From Pseudidiomarina homiensis (lineage in GTDB: Bacteria > Pseudomonadota > Gammaproteobacteria > Enterobacterales > Alteromonadaceae), in the NCBI RefSeq assembly GCF_003987225.1, contig NZ_PIPX01000001.1, forward strand, positions 62,001 through 126,000: a stretch of DNA of 64,000 nucleotides, read 5' to 3'. Positions within the stretch are counted from its first letter, which is position 1. Each line of letters starts with the position of its first letter. Shown here piece after piece: positions 28,847-42,335 of this stretch. The notes beneath the pieces are model-generated. The model was given only the letters and a program-made list of their open reading frames with translations. It had not been told where the DNA came from and did no database searches. Both the position numbers and the translations under genes were made by a program.

Positions 28847-30244
28847 ATGAAAAAGACAATGTTAGCCGTGTGTGTGGGAGCTCTTTTGAGCTCCCCCGCT
28901 ATGGCAATGCAAGACAGTGATAGTGCGACTGCGGCGCAGTTAGAAAAGCTTTTGCAGCAAATGGAGCAATTACAAAACCGCGTTGCAGAACTTGAAGAAC
29001 AGCTTGCCGAAGAACGTGAAAAAGAAGTCGAGAAAGAGGTTGTGATCGTCAAGCAGGAGGGGGACGGTGACAACGATTCGGCAACCAGCGAAGCGGTTGC
29101 ACCGCGTAAGCGAATTACCAACAATACGGCGCTTGCCGCCCGCGTCGAACGTCTAGAGGAAGATGTTGAGGCTGCACAGAACGCGCCGATCAGTATTGGT
29201 GGCGCTGTGCGTGCGCAGTACGTATGGGAAGACTATAACGATGGCAACAAAGACCGCAGTGGTGATTTCGACTTTGATTTGCTCAGAATCGACTACAGTG
29301 GCTCTATTGGCGATGTCATCTTATCGGCTCAATATCGTTGGTTCCAATACATGGAGTCGGTGCAGCATGCATGGGTCGGTTATAACTTCGACGAAAACTG
29401 GCAAGGCCAACTGGGCATAACCAAAGTGCCTTTCGGTATCACGCCGTATAACTCCAATAGCTATTTCTTTAGCTCGAACTTCTATGTTGGGCTAGAAGAT
29501 GATCATGATGCAGGTGTGAAATTACGCTATCGCGACCCAGAATGGGACTTTGACATCGCCTTCTTTAAAAACGATGAACAAGGCGGAGTGGACGGTTTTG
29601 TGAGCAATCGCGATGACCGTTACGCTTATGATCCGCTGGGCGTTCGCTTTGAGGATGAAGGCATTTACGATACGCCAACCTTGGCAGTAGGCGAATCAAA
29701 TAGCTTCGCGGCACGTGTTGCGCGCAAATATGCCTTGGCTGACGATCGCAGTTTTGAATGGGGCTTGTCGGGACAGTTTGGGCAAATGAATGATGGTGTC
29801 GATGACGTTGGTGACCGCAGTGCGTGGGCTGCGCATGGTGTCTATTCGGTAGACCGTTGGACCTTCATGGGGCAAGTGAGTCAATACGAATATGATATGG
29901 ACATGGCCAATGACGGCATTGTGGTAGGGGCCTATGCGTTCTACGACACTATTCCAAGTAAAGCGACACTTTATACGGCTAATATTGCTTACAGCATGCC
30001 GGTGAAAATTGGCCCCATCACCAACTTGACGTTTTACAACGATTATAGCTTGATGACGAACAAGCGTGGTGGCGGCGAAGACACGGTGATGAATGTCTTG
30101 GGTATGGCGGTATCGGCCGGCGGCCTCTACACCTACTTTGACTTAGTGACCGGCAAGAACCAACCGTTTATTGGTGGCTCAATGGCGGGGAATTCGCAAG
30201 ATACCAATACCCGCTTTAACATCAATATTGGCTATTATTTCTAA
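28847..30244 (+). CDS. outer-membrane porin-like protein with N-terminal coiled coil
   Basis: A 465-residue exported protein: signal peptide (about 1-21, ending AMA), a heptad-rich coiled coil (about 27-63, LEKLLQQMEQLQNRVAELEE), a charged linker, a second short coil (about 92-112) and a beta-barrel from about 118 to the end. The C-terminus NINIGYYF ends in Phe, the usual BAM recognition signature. The barrel resembles OprP/O-type porins with alternating aromatic strands. The coiled-coil stalk resembles trimeric porins with an N-terminal periplasmic coil. It is coupled to the BCCT gene by a nine-base gap with GGAGG, so it probably admits the same substrate across the outer membrane. Confidence 0.8.
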   Translation: MKKTMLAVCVGALLSSPAMAMQDSDSATAAQLEKLLQQMEQLQNRVAELEEQLAEEREKEVEKEVVIVKQEGDGDNDSATSEAVAPRKRITNNTALAARVERLEEDVEAAQNAPISIGGAVRAQYVWEDYNDGNKDRSGDFDFDLLRIDYSGSIGDVILSAQYRWFQYMESVQHAWVGYNFDENWQGQLGITKVPFGITPYNSNSYFFSSNFYVGLEDDHDAGVKLRYRDPEWDFDIAFFKNDEQGGVDGFVSNRDDRYAYDPLGVRFEDEGIYDTPTLAVGESNSFAARVARKYALADDRSFEWGLSGQFGQMNDGVDDVGDRSAWAAHGVYSVDRWTFMGQVSQYEYDMDMANDGIVVGAYAFYDTIPSKATLYTANIAYSMPVKIGPITNLTFYNDYSLMTNKRGGGEDTVMNVLGMAVSAGGLYTYFDLVTGKNQPFIGGSMAGNSQDTNTRFNINIGYYF

Positions 30245-30259
30245 GTCTACCACCCGACG

Positions 30260-30292
30260 TTCACCGCTTGGCACTTGCCGCCAAGCGGTGAA
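30260..30292 (+). other. perfect 13-bp hairpin without U tract
   Basis: TTCACCGCTTGGC and GCCAAGCGGTGAA flank a 7-base loop, starting 16 bases after the porin stop. AAATCAG follows instead of a T run. It could protect the upstream message from 3' exonucleases, or be a protein site ahead of fadH. Confidence 0.7.
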
Positions 30293-30327
30293 ATCAGTAC
30301 AGTGAAACGATTCAAACAGTCGTTTAA

Positions 30328-32360
<2,033 letters not shown>

Positions 32361-32361
<1 letters not shown>

Positions 32362-33230
32362 TGGAAAGTCATCAGGTAACTTTTGCGCCGAATGCTGGCA
32401 ACGACTTATACGACTTGCATTGTCATAGTCATTTTTCCGACGGTGAATTGGCGCCGGCTGAGCTGGTAGCGCGCGCAGTCGACTTTGGCGTGACGCACTT
32501 GGCGTTGACCGATCACGACACCACTGCCGGCATTGCGGTGGCGCGACAAGCGATTGAAGAGCAGCGACTACCATTAAAGCTCATTGCTGGCGTGGAAATA
32601 ACTTGCCGTTGGGAAGCTTTTGAAATTCACTTGGTGGGCTTGAACGTTAACGTTGAACACCCCGCGTTAGTTGAATTGTTGCAACAACAGCAGCAGATGC
32701 GGCAACAGCGCTACGAAGCGATGCTGGCGAAGCTGCACAAAGCCGGTATCGACGTCACTCCGCCGCTTGCTGGTGAACTCACCATGCCGACTCGAAAGCA
32801 TCTTGCTGATGCTTTGGTGGCACAGGGCTGGGTAAAAGACATCGAATCAGCGTTCCGTCGCTACTTAGGGAAAGGTCAACAAGCTTATATTGCAACCGAG
32901 TGGAGTTCGCTGGCTGATGCTATAGCGGCGGTGCAGGCCGCTGGTGGTAAAGCAGCCATTGCGCATCCGCACGCCTATCAGTTGAGTAATAAATGGCTAC
33001 GCCGCCTTTTACGCGACAGCAAAGCGTGGGGTGTCGATGGCGTCGAAGTCGCCATAAGTCAGCAGCGTCCAGGTGACCGACTAGCACTCGCTACGATGGC
33101 GCGCGAAATTGGTCTCGAGGCTTCTGCAGGCTCGGATTTTCATGGCCCTAGGCCATGGCGAGAACTCGGCAAAAACCTTTGTTTACCGCCAGACACTGTG
33201 CCAATATGGAGTACATGGACACTTTCCTGA
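32361..33230 (+). CDS. rnm: PHP-domain 5'-3' exoribonuclease RNase AM
   Basis: A 289-residue member of the YciV family, now known as a 5'-3' exonuclease that trims the 5' ends of 5S and other rRNAs. PHP metal motifs are visible: DLHCHSHFSDGELAP (about 14-28), LTDHDTTAG (about 50), GVEITCRWEAFEIHLVGL (about 78-95), AIAHPHAYQLSN (about 197) and a C-terminal GSDFHGP. It overlaps fadH by one base and is followed by yciO and scpA, an order common in Alteromonadales. Confidence 0.92.
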
Positions 33231-33249
33231 TATCGAGCTAATAAAACCT

Positions 33250-33873
33250 ATGAGTCAATACTTTGCGATTCATCCAGAAAATCCGCAGCCACGTTTGATT
33301 GAACAAGCCGTGCAAGTTGTGAAGCAAGGCGGAGTATTGGTTTACCCGACGGATTCAGGCTATGCCATTGGTTGCCGCATCGGCGATAAGAATGCGATGG
33401 AACGTATTTGTCGCATTCGTGATATCGATAAAAACCACAACTTCACACTCATGTGCCGCGATTTGTCTGAGCTGTCGACGTATGCTCGCGTGGATAATAG
33501 TGCTTTTCGGCTATTGAAAAACAACACCCCTGGGCCTTACACCTTTATTCTCAAAGCCACTAAGGACGTGCCGAAGCGTTTAATGAATCCAAAGCGCAAA
33601 ACCATCGGTATTCGGGTTACCGATGATCCCATAACTGCAGCCTTAGTCGCGGCACTCGGTGAGCCACTGATGTCGACCAGCTTGATTCTTGGCGATAACG
33701 ATTTTGCCGAATCAGATCCTTACGAAATTCGCGAAAAGCTCGATAACCAAGTCGACGGTATTATCGACGGTGAGCACCGCGGCGAGGCGCCGACTACAGT
33801 TGTCGATTTAGCGGACGGCGATATTGTTGTCACCCGAGTAGGGGCTGGCGACCCAACACCGTTTACGTTGTAA
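33250..33873 (+). CDS. yciO: YrdC/Sua5-like protein YciO
   Basis: A 207-residue member of the YciO branch of the YrdC/TsaC fold, which binds tRNA or nucleotides. TsaC itself makes threonylcarbamoyl-AMP for t6A; YciO has a weaker or different activity. MSQYFAIHPENPQPRLIEQA, VYPTDSGYAIGC, NFTLMCRDLSELSTYARVDN and NNTPGPYTFILKAT match E. coli YciO closely. The ATG at 33250 fits those alignments; the frame is open back to 33109 but that part overlaps rnm. GTG and ATG starts further upstream are not needed. Confidence 0.92.
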   Translation: MSQYFAIHPENPQPRLIEQAVQVVKQGGVLVYPTDSGYAIGCRIGDKNAMERICRIRDIDKNHNFTLMCRDLSELSTYARVDNSAFRLLKNNTPGPYTFILKATKDVPKRLMNPKRKTIGIRVTDDPITAALVAALGEPLMSTSLILGDNDFAESDPYEIREKLDNQVDGIIDGEHRGEAPTTVVDLADGDIVVTRVGAGDPTPFTL

Positions 33874-33888
33874 ACGAACCAGGCCACC

Positions 33889-34719
33889 ATGGACGCAAGT
33901 AACCCTTCTCCTCAACAACAGTCATTACCGCTTGGCTTTGTACGCGGTGAGCCGGTGATCGAGAAGCCTGAAGATCTCTATATTCCGCCTGACGCCCTTG
34001 AGCTTATTTTAGAAAGCTTTTCTGGTCCAATGGATTTGCTGCTGTACTTGATTCGCCGCCAGAAACTAGAAATTACTGAGTTGCCCATACTACCTATTAC
34101 CAAGCAGTACATGGAATACGTAGATATGATGAAGGAACTTAAACTGGAGTTGGCAGCGGATTATTTAGTAATGGCCGCAATGTTAGCGGAAATTAAAAGT
34201 CGCATGTTGTTGCCGCGCCCACCGGCGGAAGAGGACGATGAAGTTGATCCGCGCGCGGAGCTGGTACGACGGTTACAAGAGTATGAAGCCATTCGCCAAG
34301 GCGCGAGCCATCTCGACGAACTCCCTCAGTCAGGCCGCGATCATTTTGTTGTGCATGCTGAGACGGATGCTAAAGAGCACATTCAACAGCAACTGCCTGA
34401 TATTGCCCTCGCAGAATTGGCGGTGGCGTTCGCGCATGCGATGGCACAGGCAGAATTACAGCATCATCACCAAGTGCAGCGCGAAAAACTTTCAACTCGG
34501 GAGCGCATGAGTCGCATACTCGATATGCTGCAAACGCAGCAACGCCTGCGCTTTGCGGATCTTTTTGTGGCAGCAGAAGGGAAACAAGGCGTAGTGGTCA
34601 GTTTTTTAGCGGTCCTTGAACTCGTCAAAGAAGCCCTCATTGACGTGGTACAGGTGGATGCTTTTAGCGAAATCCATATTTCAACACGTGGACAGGTCTA
34701 TGCAGAACCAACAGCTTAA
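33889..34719 (+). CDS. scpA: segregation and condensation protein A
   Basis: The kleisin of the Smc-ScpAB condensin-like complex. The 276 residues contain the ScpA N-terminal motif SFSGPMDLLLYLIRRQKLEITELPILPITKQY-type sequence, YLVMAAMLAEIKSRMLLP, and a C-terminal winged helix that binds the ATPase head. It precedes scpB, which it overlaps by 20 bases. Many enteric relatives use MukBEF instead of this system, so its presence is informative about the lineage. Confidence 0.95.
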   Translation: MDASNPSPQQQSLPLGFVRGEPVIEKPEDLYIPPDALELILESFSGPMDLLLYLIRRQKLEITELPILPITKQYMEYVDMMKELKLELAADYLVMAAMLAEIKSRMLLPRPPAEEDDEVDPRAELVRRLQEYEAIRQGASHLDELPQSGRDHFVVHAETDAKEHIQQQLPDIALAELAVAFAHAMAQAELQHHHQVQREKLSTRERMSRILDMLQTQQRLRFADLFVAAEGKQGVVVSFLAVLELVKEALIDVVQVDAFSEIHISTRGQVYAEPTA

Positions 34720-35275
34720 ACAACTTATCGAAGCTCTGTTGTTTGTCGCCGACGCACCGTTAACCGTGGCGCAGCTCTGTGATTATTTGCTGGAACAAGG
34801 ACGTGATTCAAGCCGTAAGCAGGTTCGCGAGGTGTTGGACGAACTCGAGCAAGATTATCGCGAGCGAGGTGTTCAGTTACAGTTAGTAGCGTCGGGTTAC
34901 AGATTTCAGACGCGCGCCGAATTAGGTGGTATAATTGCTGGCCTCTGGCAAGAAAAGCCGCCGCGGTATTCACAAGCCCTGTTGGAAACCCTGGCACTGA
35001 TTGCGTACCGGCAGCCCATAACCCGTGGCGATATTGAAGAAATCCGCGGTGTTAGCGTTAGTACACAGATTATGAAAACCTTGCAGGAACGTGGTTGGGT
35101 TAAGGTAGTAGGGCATCGTGAGGTTCCAGGGCGACCACAACTTTACGCCACCACCAACGAGTTTTTAGATTATTTTAATTTAACCGATTTAGCTGAGTTG
35201 CCGGCGATACCTGAGCCCCCCGCAAAGACAATAAACGCTGAGACAGCGCCAAAAGAGAGTGAAAGCACCCAATGA
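34700..35275 (+). CDS. scpB: segregation and condensation protein B
   Basis: A 191-residue ScpB, which dimerises through two winged helices and binds Scp[50 protein letters not shown] and [25 protein letters not shown] are diagnostic. The ATG at 34700 is chosen as the family-like start; it lies inside the end of scpA. A Pro/Glu-rich tail follows the second winged helix. It overlaps rluB by four bases. Confidence 0.94.
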   Translation: MQNQQLKQLIEALLFVADAPLTVAQLCDYLLEQGRDSSRKQVREVLDELEQDYRERGVQLQLVASGYRFQTRAELGGIIAGLWQEKPPRYSQALLETLALIAYRQPITRGDIEEIRGVSVSTQIMKTLQERGWVKVVGHREVPGRPQLYATTNEFLDYFNLTDLAELPAIPEPPAKTINAETAPKESESTQ

Positions 35276-36135
35276 GTGAAAAGTTACAAAAAGTACTAGC
35301 CCGTTCAGGTCATGGTTCACGCCGTGAACTAGAAACGATGATCGCGGCTGGGCGCATTAGTGTGAATGGCCAGATTGCCACTTTAGGTGAGCGCATTGAC
35401 GGTGATGCCAAGGTACGCATCGACGGGCGCGAAGTTGCCATCAAGCCGCCGGAAGACGTTGTTTGTCGGGTATTGATGTACCACAAACCTGAAGGTGAAA
35501 TGTGTACGCGTAAAGATCCCGAAGGGCGACCTACAGTTTACGACCGTTTGCCACGTGTTCAGGGTGCGCGTTGGGTCGCTGTTGGACGACTCGATGTAAA
35601 TACATCAGGGCTATTGTTGTTTACCACTGATGGCGAGTTAGCGAATCGCTTGATGCACCCTGGTCACCAAATTGAGCGTGAATACGCAGTGCGCGTTTTT
35701 GGCGAAGTCACCGACGCGATGTTACGTAAGCTGATGAAAGGTGTGCAGCTTGAAGACGGTCCAGCCGCATTTAAAGAAGTTAAACGCACGGGTGGCACGC
35801 ATAGCGAAGGCATGAATCAATGGTTCCGTGTGGTTTTAACGGAAGGCAGAAACCGCGAAGTGCGGCGCTTGTGGGAATCACAAGGGGTGACAGTAAGTCG
35901 CCTAATGCGCGTGCGGTATGGCAACATTCAACTTGAACAAGGCTTACCACAAAGCGGTTGGGGCGAGTTATCACTCAACCAAATTAATTATCTGCGTGAG
36001 TTAGTAGGGCTAAAGCCTGAAGAACGCACTTTTATCGACCCTCGTAAGCAAGAATCACGGCAAAAGCGCTATGCACGTGCTCGCCGTAATCAAGCGAAAC
36101 GCCTACAGAACGCGAAACAACGCACACGCAAATGA
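35272..36135 (+). CDS. rluB: 23S rRNA pseudouridine(2605) synthase
   Basis: A 287-residue RsuA-family pseudouridine synthase with an S4 RNA-binding domain ([19 protein letters not shown], 1-60) and a catalytic domain with [22 protein letters not shown], whose Asp (about 106) is the nucleophile. The C-terminal basic tail (about 250-287) fits RluB rather than RsuA or RluE. Overlaps of four bases at both ends place it in the scpAB transcript. Confidence 0.94.
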   Translation: MSEKLQKVLARSGHGSRRELETMIAAGRISVNGQIATLGERIDGDAKVRIDGREVAIKPPEDVVCRVLMYHKPEGEMCTRKDPEGRPTVYDRLPRVQGARWVAVGRLDVNTSGLLLFTTDGELANRLMHPGHQIEREYAVRVFGEVTDAMLRKLMKGVQLEDGPAAFKEVKRTGGTHSEGMNQWFRVVLTEGRNREVRRLWESQGVTVSRLMRVRYGNIQLEQGLPQSGWGELSLNQINYLRELVGLKPEERTFIDPRKQESRQKRYARARRNQAKRLQNAKQRTRK

Positions 36136-37151
36136 CCTTGTTGGCTGACTGGCAGCTGCAGGGTCCGCTGCTGGCGCTGTGGCCGTATCGAAATGACGTC
36201 TGGCGGGCCAATGCAAGGCCCGCTCAACAAGCTATTCTGCAATTATTGAATGCCGTCGCCAAACATCACGCGGTGCTTCTAGGTATTCATCCTCCGCAAT
36301 TGCAAACTGCTATTCCACAATTACCCGACGAACTCGCATGGGCGCCGCTGCGATATGATGATGCTTGGCTACGCGACAGTGGCCCGCACTTTGTTCGTGA
36401 GAACTTTAAAGTGCGGGCTGTGGCCGGTGAATTTGATGGTTGGCAAGGTGTCCATAGTCATTATCAGCGTGACCGCCGAGTGCCACAGCAGTTAGCGCAA
36501 TGCTGTCATTCAGTGCTTGGCAAACTGCCGTTTATTTTTGAAGGCGGAATGCTCAGCCATGACGGCACTGGTACCGCACTTGTGCACGCCAAAAGCCTGC
36601 AGCGGCGCAATCCGCAGTGGCGTTTAAGCGAACTAGAGCGCCAGTTGCAATGTGCATTGGGCTTGTCGCGAGTGATTTGGATTCAGCACGGGTTAAACGC
36701 AGATGAAACGGGTGGGCATGTTGATAACCAGATCCAGTTTATCGGCGCCGATGTTATTGCCTTTGCCGGTTCGCAAAATGATCCTCTATGGAATGCCGAA
36801 GTCCAGCAGTTGCGGCAGCAACCGTGGGCAAAAAAGTATCGTTGGCTGCAATTACCGGAGAGCCAACTCGTGTACGACGATCCAACCTTGTTTGCTGATG
36901 TGCAACGCCGACCAGGTGTTCGTGCGCGGGGCATGACGGGGAGCTTAGCAAGTTATGTGAATATGATCCGCTTACCAGAGGTGTTATTGGTGCCACAGTT
37001 TAGCTATCGTTCATGCCAGTCGAGTAATCAACAGGCATTGGCATTGCTGCGAGACGCCCTACCTGAGCTTGCGGTCGAGCCCATCGATGCCACGGAAATG
37101 ATCCGTGGCGGCGGTGGACCCCATTGCTTGAGTTTAGTTTTGCCCAGTTAA
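36132..37151 (+). CDS. aguA: agmatine deiminase family protein
   Basis: A 339-residue protein of the PAD_porph family. Agmatine deiminase converts agmatine to N-carbamoylputrescine and ammonia on the way to putrescine. Active-site elements are visible: RDSGPHF (about 82), [15 protein letters not shown] (about 136-150), [12 protein letters not shown] with the catalytic His (about 195-205) and the C-terminal nucleophile in [12 protein letters not shown] (Cys about 332). The frame overlaps rluB by four bases, an unusual partner. Its 3' end overlaps the convergent SIMPL gene by 18 bases. Confidence 0.88.
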   Translation: MTLLADWQLQGPLLALWPYRNDVWRANARPAQQAILQLLNAVAKHHAVLLGIHPPQLQTAIPQLPDELAWAPLRYDDAWLRDSGPHFVRENFKVRAVAGEFDGWQGVHSHYQRDRRVPQQLAQCCHSVLGKLPFIFEGGMLSHDGTGTALVHAKSLQRRNPQWRLSELERQLQCALGLSRVIWIQHGLNADETGGHVDNQIQFIGADVIAFAGSQNDPLWNAEVQQLRQQPWAKKYRWLQLPESQLVYDDPTLFADVQRRPGVRARGMTGSLASYVNMIRLPEVLLVPQFSYRSCQSSNQQALALLRDALPELAVEPIDATEMIRGGGGPHCLSLVLPS

Positions 37152-37838
37152 GGTAAATACCATCGACACAGTGGCTTCGACACGTTGCTGACCGGGTAAG
37201 CTGACCGAGTCTGCCATGCTCGCCTCGGCGACACGATAGCGCACCATAGGCGCTTGTTGGGAGTTCTCCTGCAAGCTATGTACCCCGCTAATTTCAACGC
37301 CCGCCGCTGCGGCCATCTGTTCTGCTTTACTGCGTGCAGCCTCAATCGCCTGAGTTAACGCTTGTTGGTAAAGGGCGTCAGCGTTACTCAATTGGTAAAC
37401 CGGCTCGTCAACGCGCTGCACGCCATTGTTAAGGGCAAATTCTAAAAAGCCAGAATGTTGATTAGCATCGTCAAAGTCGATAATGATTCGACGATTCACT
37501 TGATAGCCAATCAACTTTTGTTCGCCATCGCTATAACGGTGTTGCGGGTACACACGAATCGCGTGAGACTGAATCGACGTTTCTTCGACACCTAGTTCGT
37601 TTAGTTGCGTAAGTAGCGTTCGTGTAATGCCATCTACTTCACTCTTTAAAGCGGGAATATCCATCCCCATCCGTTCGACGTTCAAGCTGAGCTGAACCCG
37701 ATCTGGAACCGCTTCGACACTGGCCGAGCCAGATACTGACAAGGTGTGCTGCGGCGCTGCAGTAGCTGTAGTTGGTGGCTGACAACCGACCAGGCCAAGA
37801 GCACAAAGACCAACAAAAGCTGAACTTAAGTAACGCAT
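37134..37838 (-). CDS. SIMPL-domain (DUF541) lipoprotein
   Basis: A 234-residue lipoprotein with the lipobox ending LVGC (Cys19) and a SIMPL/DUF541 domain (about 35-232; SGSASVEAVPDRVQLSLNVE, then YQVNRRIIIDF). Homologues such as E. coli YggE are periplasmic and linked to oxidative-stress tolerance; the molecular role is unknown. The ATG at 37838 has AAGGAAG seven bases upstream and gives a proper signal sequence. It is divergent from recX. Confidence 0.88.
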   Translation of the reverse strand: MRYLSSAFVGLCALGLVGCQPPTTATAAPQHTLSVSGSASVEAVPDRVQLSLNVERMGMDIPALKSEVDGITRTLLTQLNELGVEETSIQSHAIRVYPQHRYSDGEQKLIGYQVNRRIIIDFDDANQHSGFLEFALNNGVQRVDEPVYQLSNADALYQQALTQAIEAARSKAEQMAAAAGVEISGVHSLQENSQQAPMVRYRVAEASMADSVSLPGQQRVEATVSMVFTLTGQN

Positions 37839-37923
37839 AAATCTTCCTTTTTTAGCTAGATAACGCTGAGGCATTGGCGCTCAACACTTGTAGTTATAGA
37901 GTGTAGACTAGTAAAAAAATTCC

Positions 37924-38406
37924 ATGGTGAGACAAATGACACAAGCTGAAGAACAAATTCAGGCCGACGAGGTTGTGGTGCGTCTATTGGGACGCCGCGA
38001 ACACAGCGCTTTGGAACTTAAACAAAAGCTTCGGCAACGCGGGTTCTCCAACGCGGTAATTGAGCAGGCCTTAGCAAAGGCGCAGGAACATGGTTGGCAG
38101 TCCGATCAACGCTACACCGAAATCTGGCTACGGCAAGCGTTGCTCGGCGGCAATGGTTGGTTAAAAATAAAGGCCCAAGCGGCGACCAAAGGCATCGATG
38201 AAGATCTATTACAGTCAACCTTGGCTAAGGAAAATCCCGATTGGCGTGAACTTTGCTATGAGCGCTTATGCAAAAAATTTGGTGAGCAGCCACCGCAAAC
38301 GCCAAAAGAGCGGGACAAAATCATGCGGCATTTGTTGAACCGAGGGTTTCGCTTTGATGAGATCAAAGCGGCGCTGGCTATGCAGTCCGATGCGTTTGCA
38401 GACTAG
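37924..38406 (+). CDS. recX: regulatory protein RecX
   Basis: A 160-residue RecX, which binds RecA filaments and limits their growth. The three tandem three-helix repeats of the family are visible (LLGRREHSALELKQKLRQRGFS, EHGWQSDQRYTEIWLRQALLGGNGWLKIKAQAATKGI, KKFGEQPPQTPKERDKIMRHLLNRGFRFDEIK). A second ATG at 37936 is also possible. recA, usually directly upstream in gammaproteobacteria, is not here. alaS follows after 83 bases. Confidence 0.9.
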   Translation: MVRQMTQAEEQIQADEVVVRLLGRREHSALELKQKLRQRGFSNAVIEQALAKAQEHGWQSDQRYTEIWLRQALLGGNGWLKIKAQAATKGIDEDLLQSTLAKENPDWRELCYERLCKKFGEQPPQTPKERDKIMRHLLNRGFRFDEIKAALAMQSDAFAD

Positions 38407-38477
38407 TCGAAAGCCGACAATCGTGGTAGTCTTGCGCGCTAAATAATCGAAATTTTCACCCCGACAAGTTGTAGTAG

Positions 38478-41090
<2,613 letters not shown>

Positions 41091-41222
41091 ACAACATGAG
41101 GTTGGCGGCGGTTGCTAACATTCATGCTGTCAAGGTCGAAAGTTCCTTGCTAGAATGATGGTTGCATGACAGTTGGTGATAAATCATGCACCATCATTAT
41201 CAGAATTAAAATCAGGCTGGTC

Positions 41223-41270
41223 GTGTGGAGTTTCTCAAGGATGCCCACACATAAAAAGTAGGGAAGGAGC
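41223..41270 (+). promoter_or_regulatory. csrA leader hairpin with candidate CsrA-binding site
   Basis: GTGTGG (41223-41228) pairs with CCACAC (41245-41250), presenting CAAGGATG in its loop (41236-41243). That is the core of the CsrA recognition element, ARGGA in a hairpin loop. A second GGA lies in the ribosome site GGGAAGGAGC (41261-41270). E. coli csrA is repressed by its own product at such sites; the same is inferred here. Confidence 0.6.
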
Positions 41271-41277
41271 AGGTAAC

Positions 41278-41469
41278 ATGTTGATCTTAACCCGTCGAGT
41301 GGGTGAGACCTTAATGATCGGAGACGAGGTCACAGTCACGGTATTGGGTGTAAAAGGGAACCAAGTGCGGATTGGTGTCAATGCGCCCAAGGATGTCTCG
41401 GTACACCGAGAAGAGATTTATATGAGAATTCAGGCAGAACATCAGGATAAGTCTGACTCGTCCGAATAA
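41278..41469 (+). CDS. csrA: carbon storage regulator
   Basis: A 63-residue RNA-binding homodimer that blocks or stabilises mRNAs at GGA motifs. [34 protein letters not shown] and the helix [12 protein letters not shown]-type end are near-identical to E. coli CsrA, including the RNA-contact residues Leu4 and Arg44-region. The ATG at 41278 lies 8 bases after AAGGAG. A terminator follows directly. Confidence 0.98.
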
Positions 41470-41484
41470 TGTTTTCCTGTTGCG

Positions 41485-41514
41485 AAAGCTGATGAGCGGT
41501 CATCAGCTTTTTTT
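41485..41514 (+). terminator. terminator after csrA
   Basis: A perfect 11-bp stem AAAGCTGATGA/TCATCAGCTTT with a GCGG loop and a run of seven T residues. Confidence 0.93.
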
Positions 41515-41605
41515 GTCTGTAACATCAGAAAATAACGCGTTCTGCGGGAAATTTACGCGAGATGTTCAAAATTCCCACAAACGAACCTGAATTCAGAAAA
41601 ATTAA

Positions 41606-41633
41606 TTGACATTGTTGGCTGTGCCATTAGAAT
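41606..41633 (+). promoter_or_regulatory. promoter for the tRNA-Ser/tRNA-Arg cluster
   Basis: A perfect TTGACA (41606-41611), a 16-base spacer and TAGAAT (41628-41633), followed by a GC-containing discriminator, 18 bases before tRNA-Ser. Confidence 0.7.
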
Positions 41634-41651
41634 GCAACGCCACAAGTAAGC

Positions 41652-41744
41652 GGTGAGGTGGCCGAGAGGCTGAAGGCGCTCCCCTGCTAAGGGAGTATAG
41701 GGTTTGTAGCCCTATCGAGGGTTCGAATCCCTCCCTCACCGCCA
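41652..41744 (+). tRNA. tRNA-Ser (GCT)
   Basis: A 93-base class II tRNA. The acceptor GGTGAGG pairs with CCTCACC, the anticodon stem is CTCCC/GGGAG with loop CTGCTAA giving GCT, the long variable arm is present, and the CCA end is encoded. It decodes AGC and AGU. The 5' half is nearly identical to E. coli tRNA-Ser(GCU). Confidence 0.97.
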
Positions 41745-41756
41745 TTTGTTTACAAC

Positions 41757-41833
41757 GCGCTCGTAGCTCAACTGGATAGAGTACCTGGCTACGAACCAGG
41801 CGGTTGGAGGTTCGAGTCCTCCCGAGCGCGCCA
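41757..41833 (+). tRNA. tRNA-Arg (ACG), copy 1
   Basis: A 77-base tRNA with acceptor GCGCTCG/CGAGCGC, anticodon stem CCTGG/CCAGG and loop CTACGAA giving ACG (A34 normally becomes inosine). CCA is encoded. It lies 12 bases after tRNA-Ser. Confidence 0.97.
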
Positions 41834-41860
41834 TTGTAATCAAATTACTACCGATATAGT

Positions 41861-41937
41861 GCGCTCGTAGCTCAACTGGATAGAGTACCTGGCTACGAAC
41901 CAGGCGGTTGGAGGTTCGAGTCCTCCCGAGCGCGCCA
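41861..41937 (+). tRNA. tRNA-Arg (ACG), copy 2
   Basis: Identical over 77 bases to the copy 27 bases upstream, with CCA encoded. The tandem pair probably comes from a single precursor with tRNA-Ser. Confidence 0.97.
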
Positions 41938-41974
41938 TTTCTCAGATTTATACCTTCTATAGACCTTACAAAGA

Positions 41975-41990
41975 CTTTCATCTCTGAAAG
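41975..41990 (+). terminator. possible weak terminator of the tRNA cluster
   Basis: CTTTCA and TGAAAG form a perfect 6-bp stem around TCTC, followed by TTGTGTTATT, a poor U tract. It lies between tRNA-Arg copy 2 and oadG. Confidence 0.35.
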
Positions 41991-42048
41991 TTGTGTTATT
42001 CTGCTTTTCAGTTACGCTTATTTTTAAGATTCAGCTGGCAGGTACACG

Positions 42049-42288
42049 ATGCAACAACAACTCTCTGAAGCATTCACCATCATGCTAACTGGCATGATCA
42101 CGGTCTTTGTTTTTCTGACCTTGTTACTGTTAGCCATGGGGCTATTGCGGCGCTTTGCCGCAACCGACGAGACAGCTCCTGCGCAGGCGCCACAACAGGC
42201 GCCACAAGCCAAAACGCAAGCAACTGACGCACAGCGCGTAGCAGCGATCACAGCTGCCGTTCACGCCTACCGCCGCGATCACCAATAG
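42049..42288 (+). CDS. oadG: oxaloacetate decarboxylase gamma chain
   Basis: A 79-residue small subunit of the sodium-translocating oxaloacetate decarboxylase. One N-terminal membrane helix (about 10-34; [23 protein letters not shown]) is followed by an Ala/Pro/Gln-rich linker and a short C-terminal helix ending [10 protein letters not shown], which in the family binds zinc and the alpha chain. Its identity rests on this pattern and on the oadA-oadB genes downstream. A repeat-like sequence (42284-42314) begins at its last codons. Confidence 0.92.
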   Translation: MQQQLSEAFTIMLTGMITVFVFLTLLLLAMGLLRRFAATDETAPAQAPQQAPQAKTQATDAQRVAAITAAVHAYRRDHQ

Positions 42289-42314
42289 CGAACCGCAAAC
42301 AACGAATAACGAAC
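42284..42314. repeat. dispersed repeat unit between oadG and oadA
   Basis: AATAGCGAACCGCAAACAAC followed by GAATAACGAAC resembles the inverted copies at 21518-21540 and the element at 57206-57284. It starts inside the oadG stop region and fills the spacer before the oadA ribosome site. Confidence 0.55.
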
Positions 42315-42335
42315 CACGAAGGGAAGGAGTCTAGC

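Noticed and set aside
41736-41981. Reverse 81-codon frame with two similar halves
   Set aside because: It is the antisense of the two identical tRNA-Arg genes, which explains the internal repetition.
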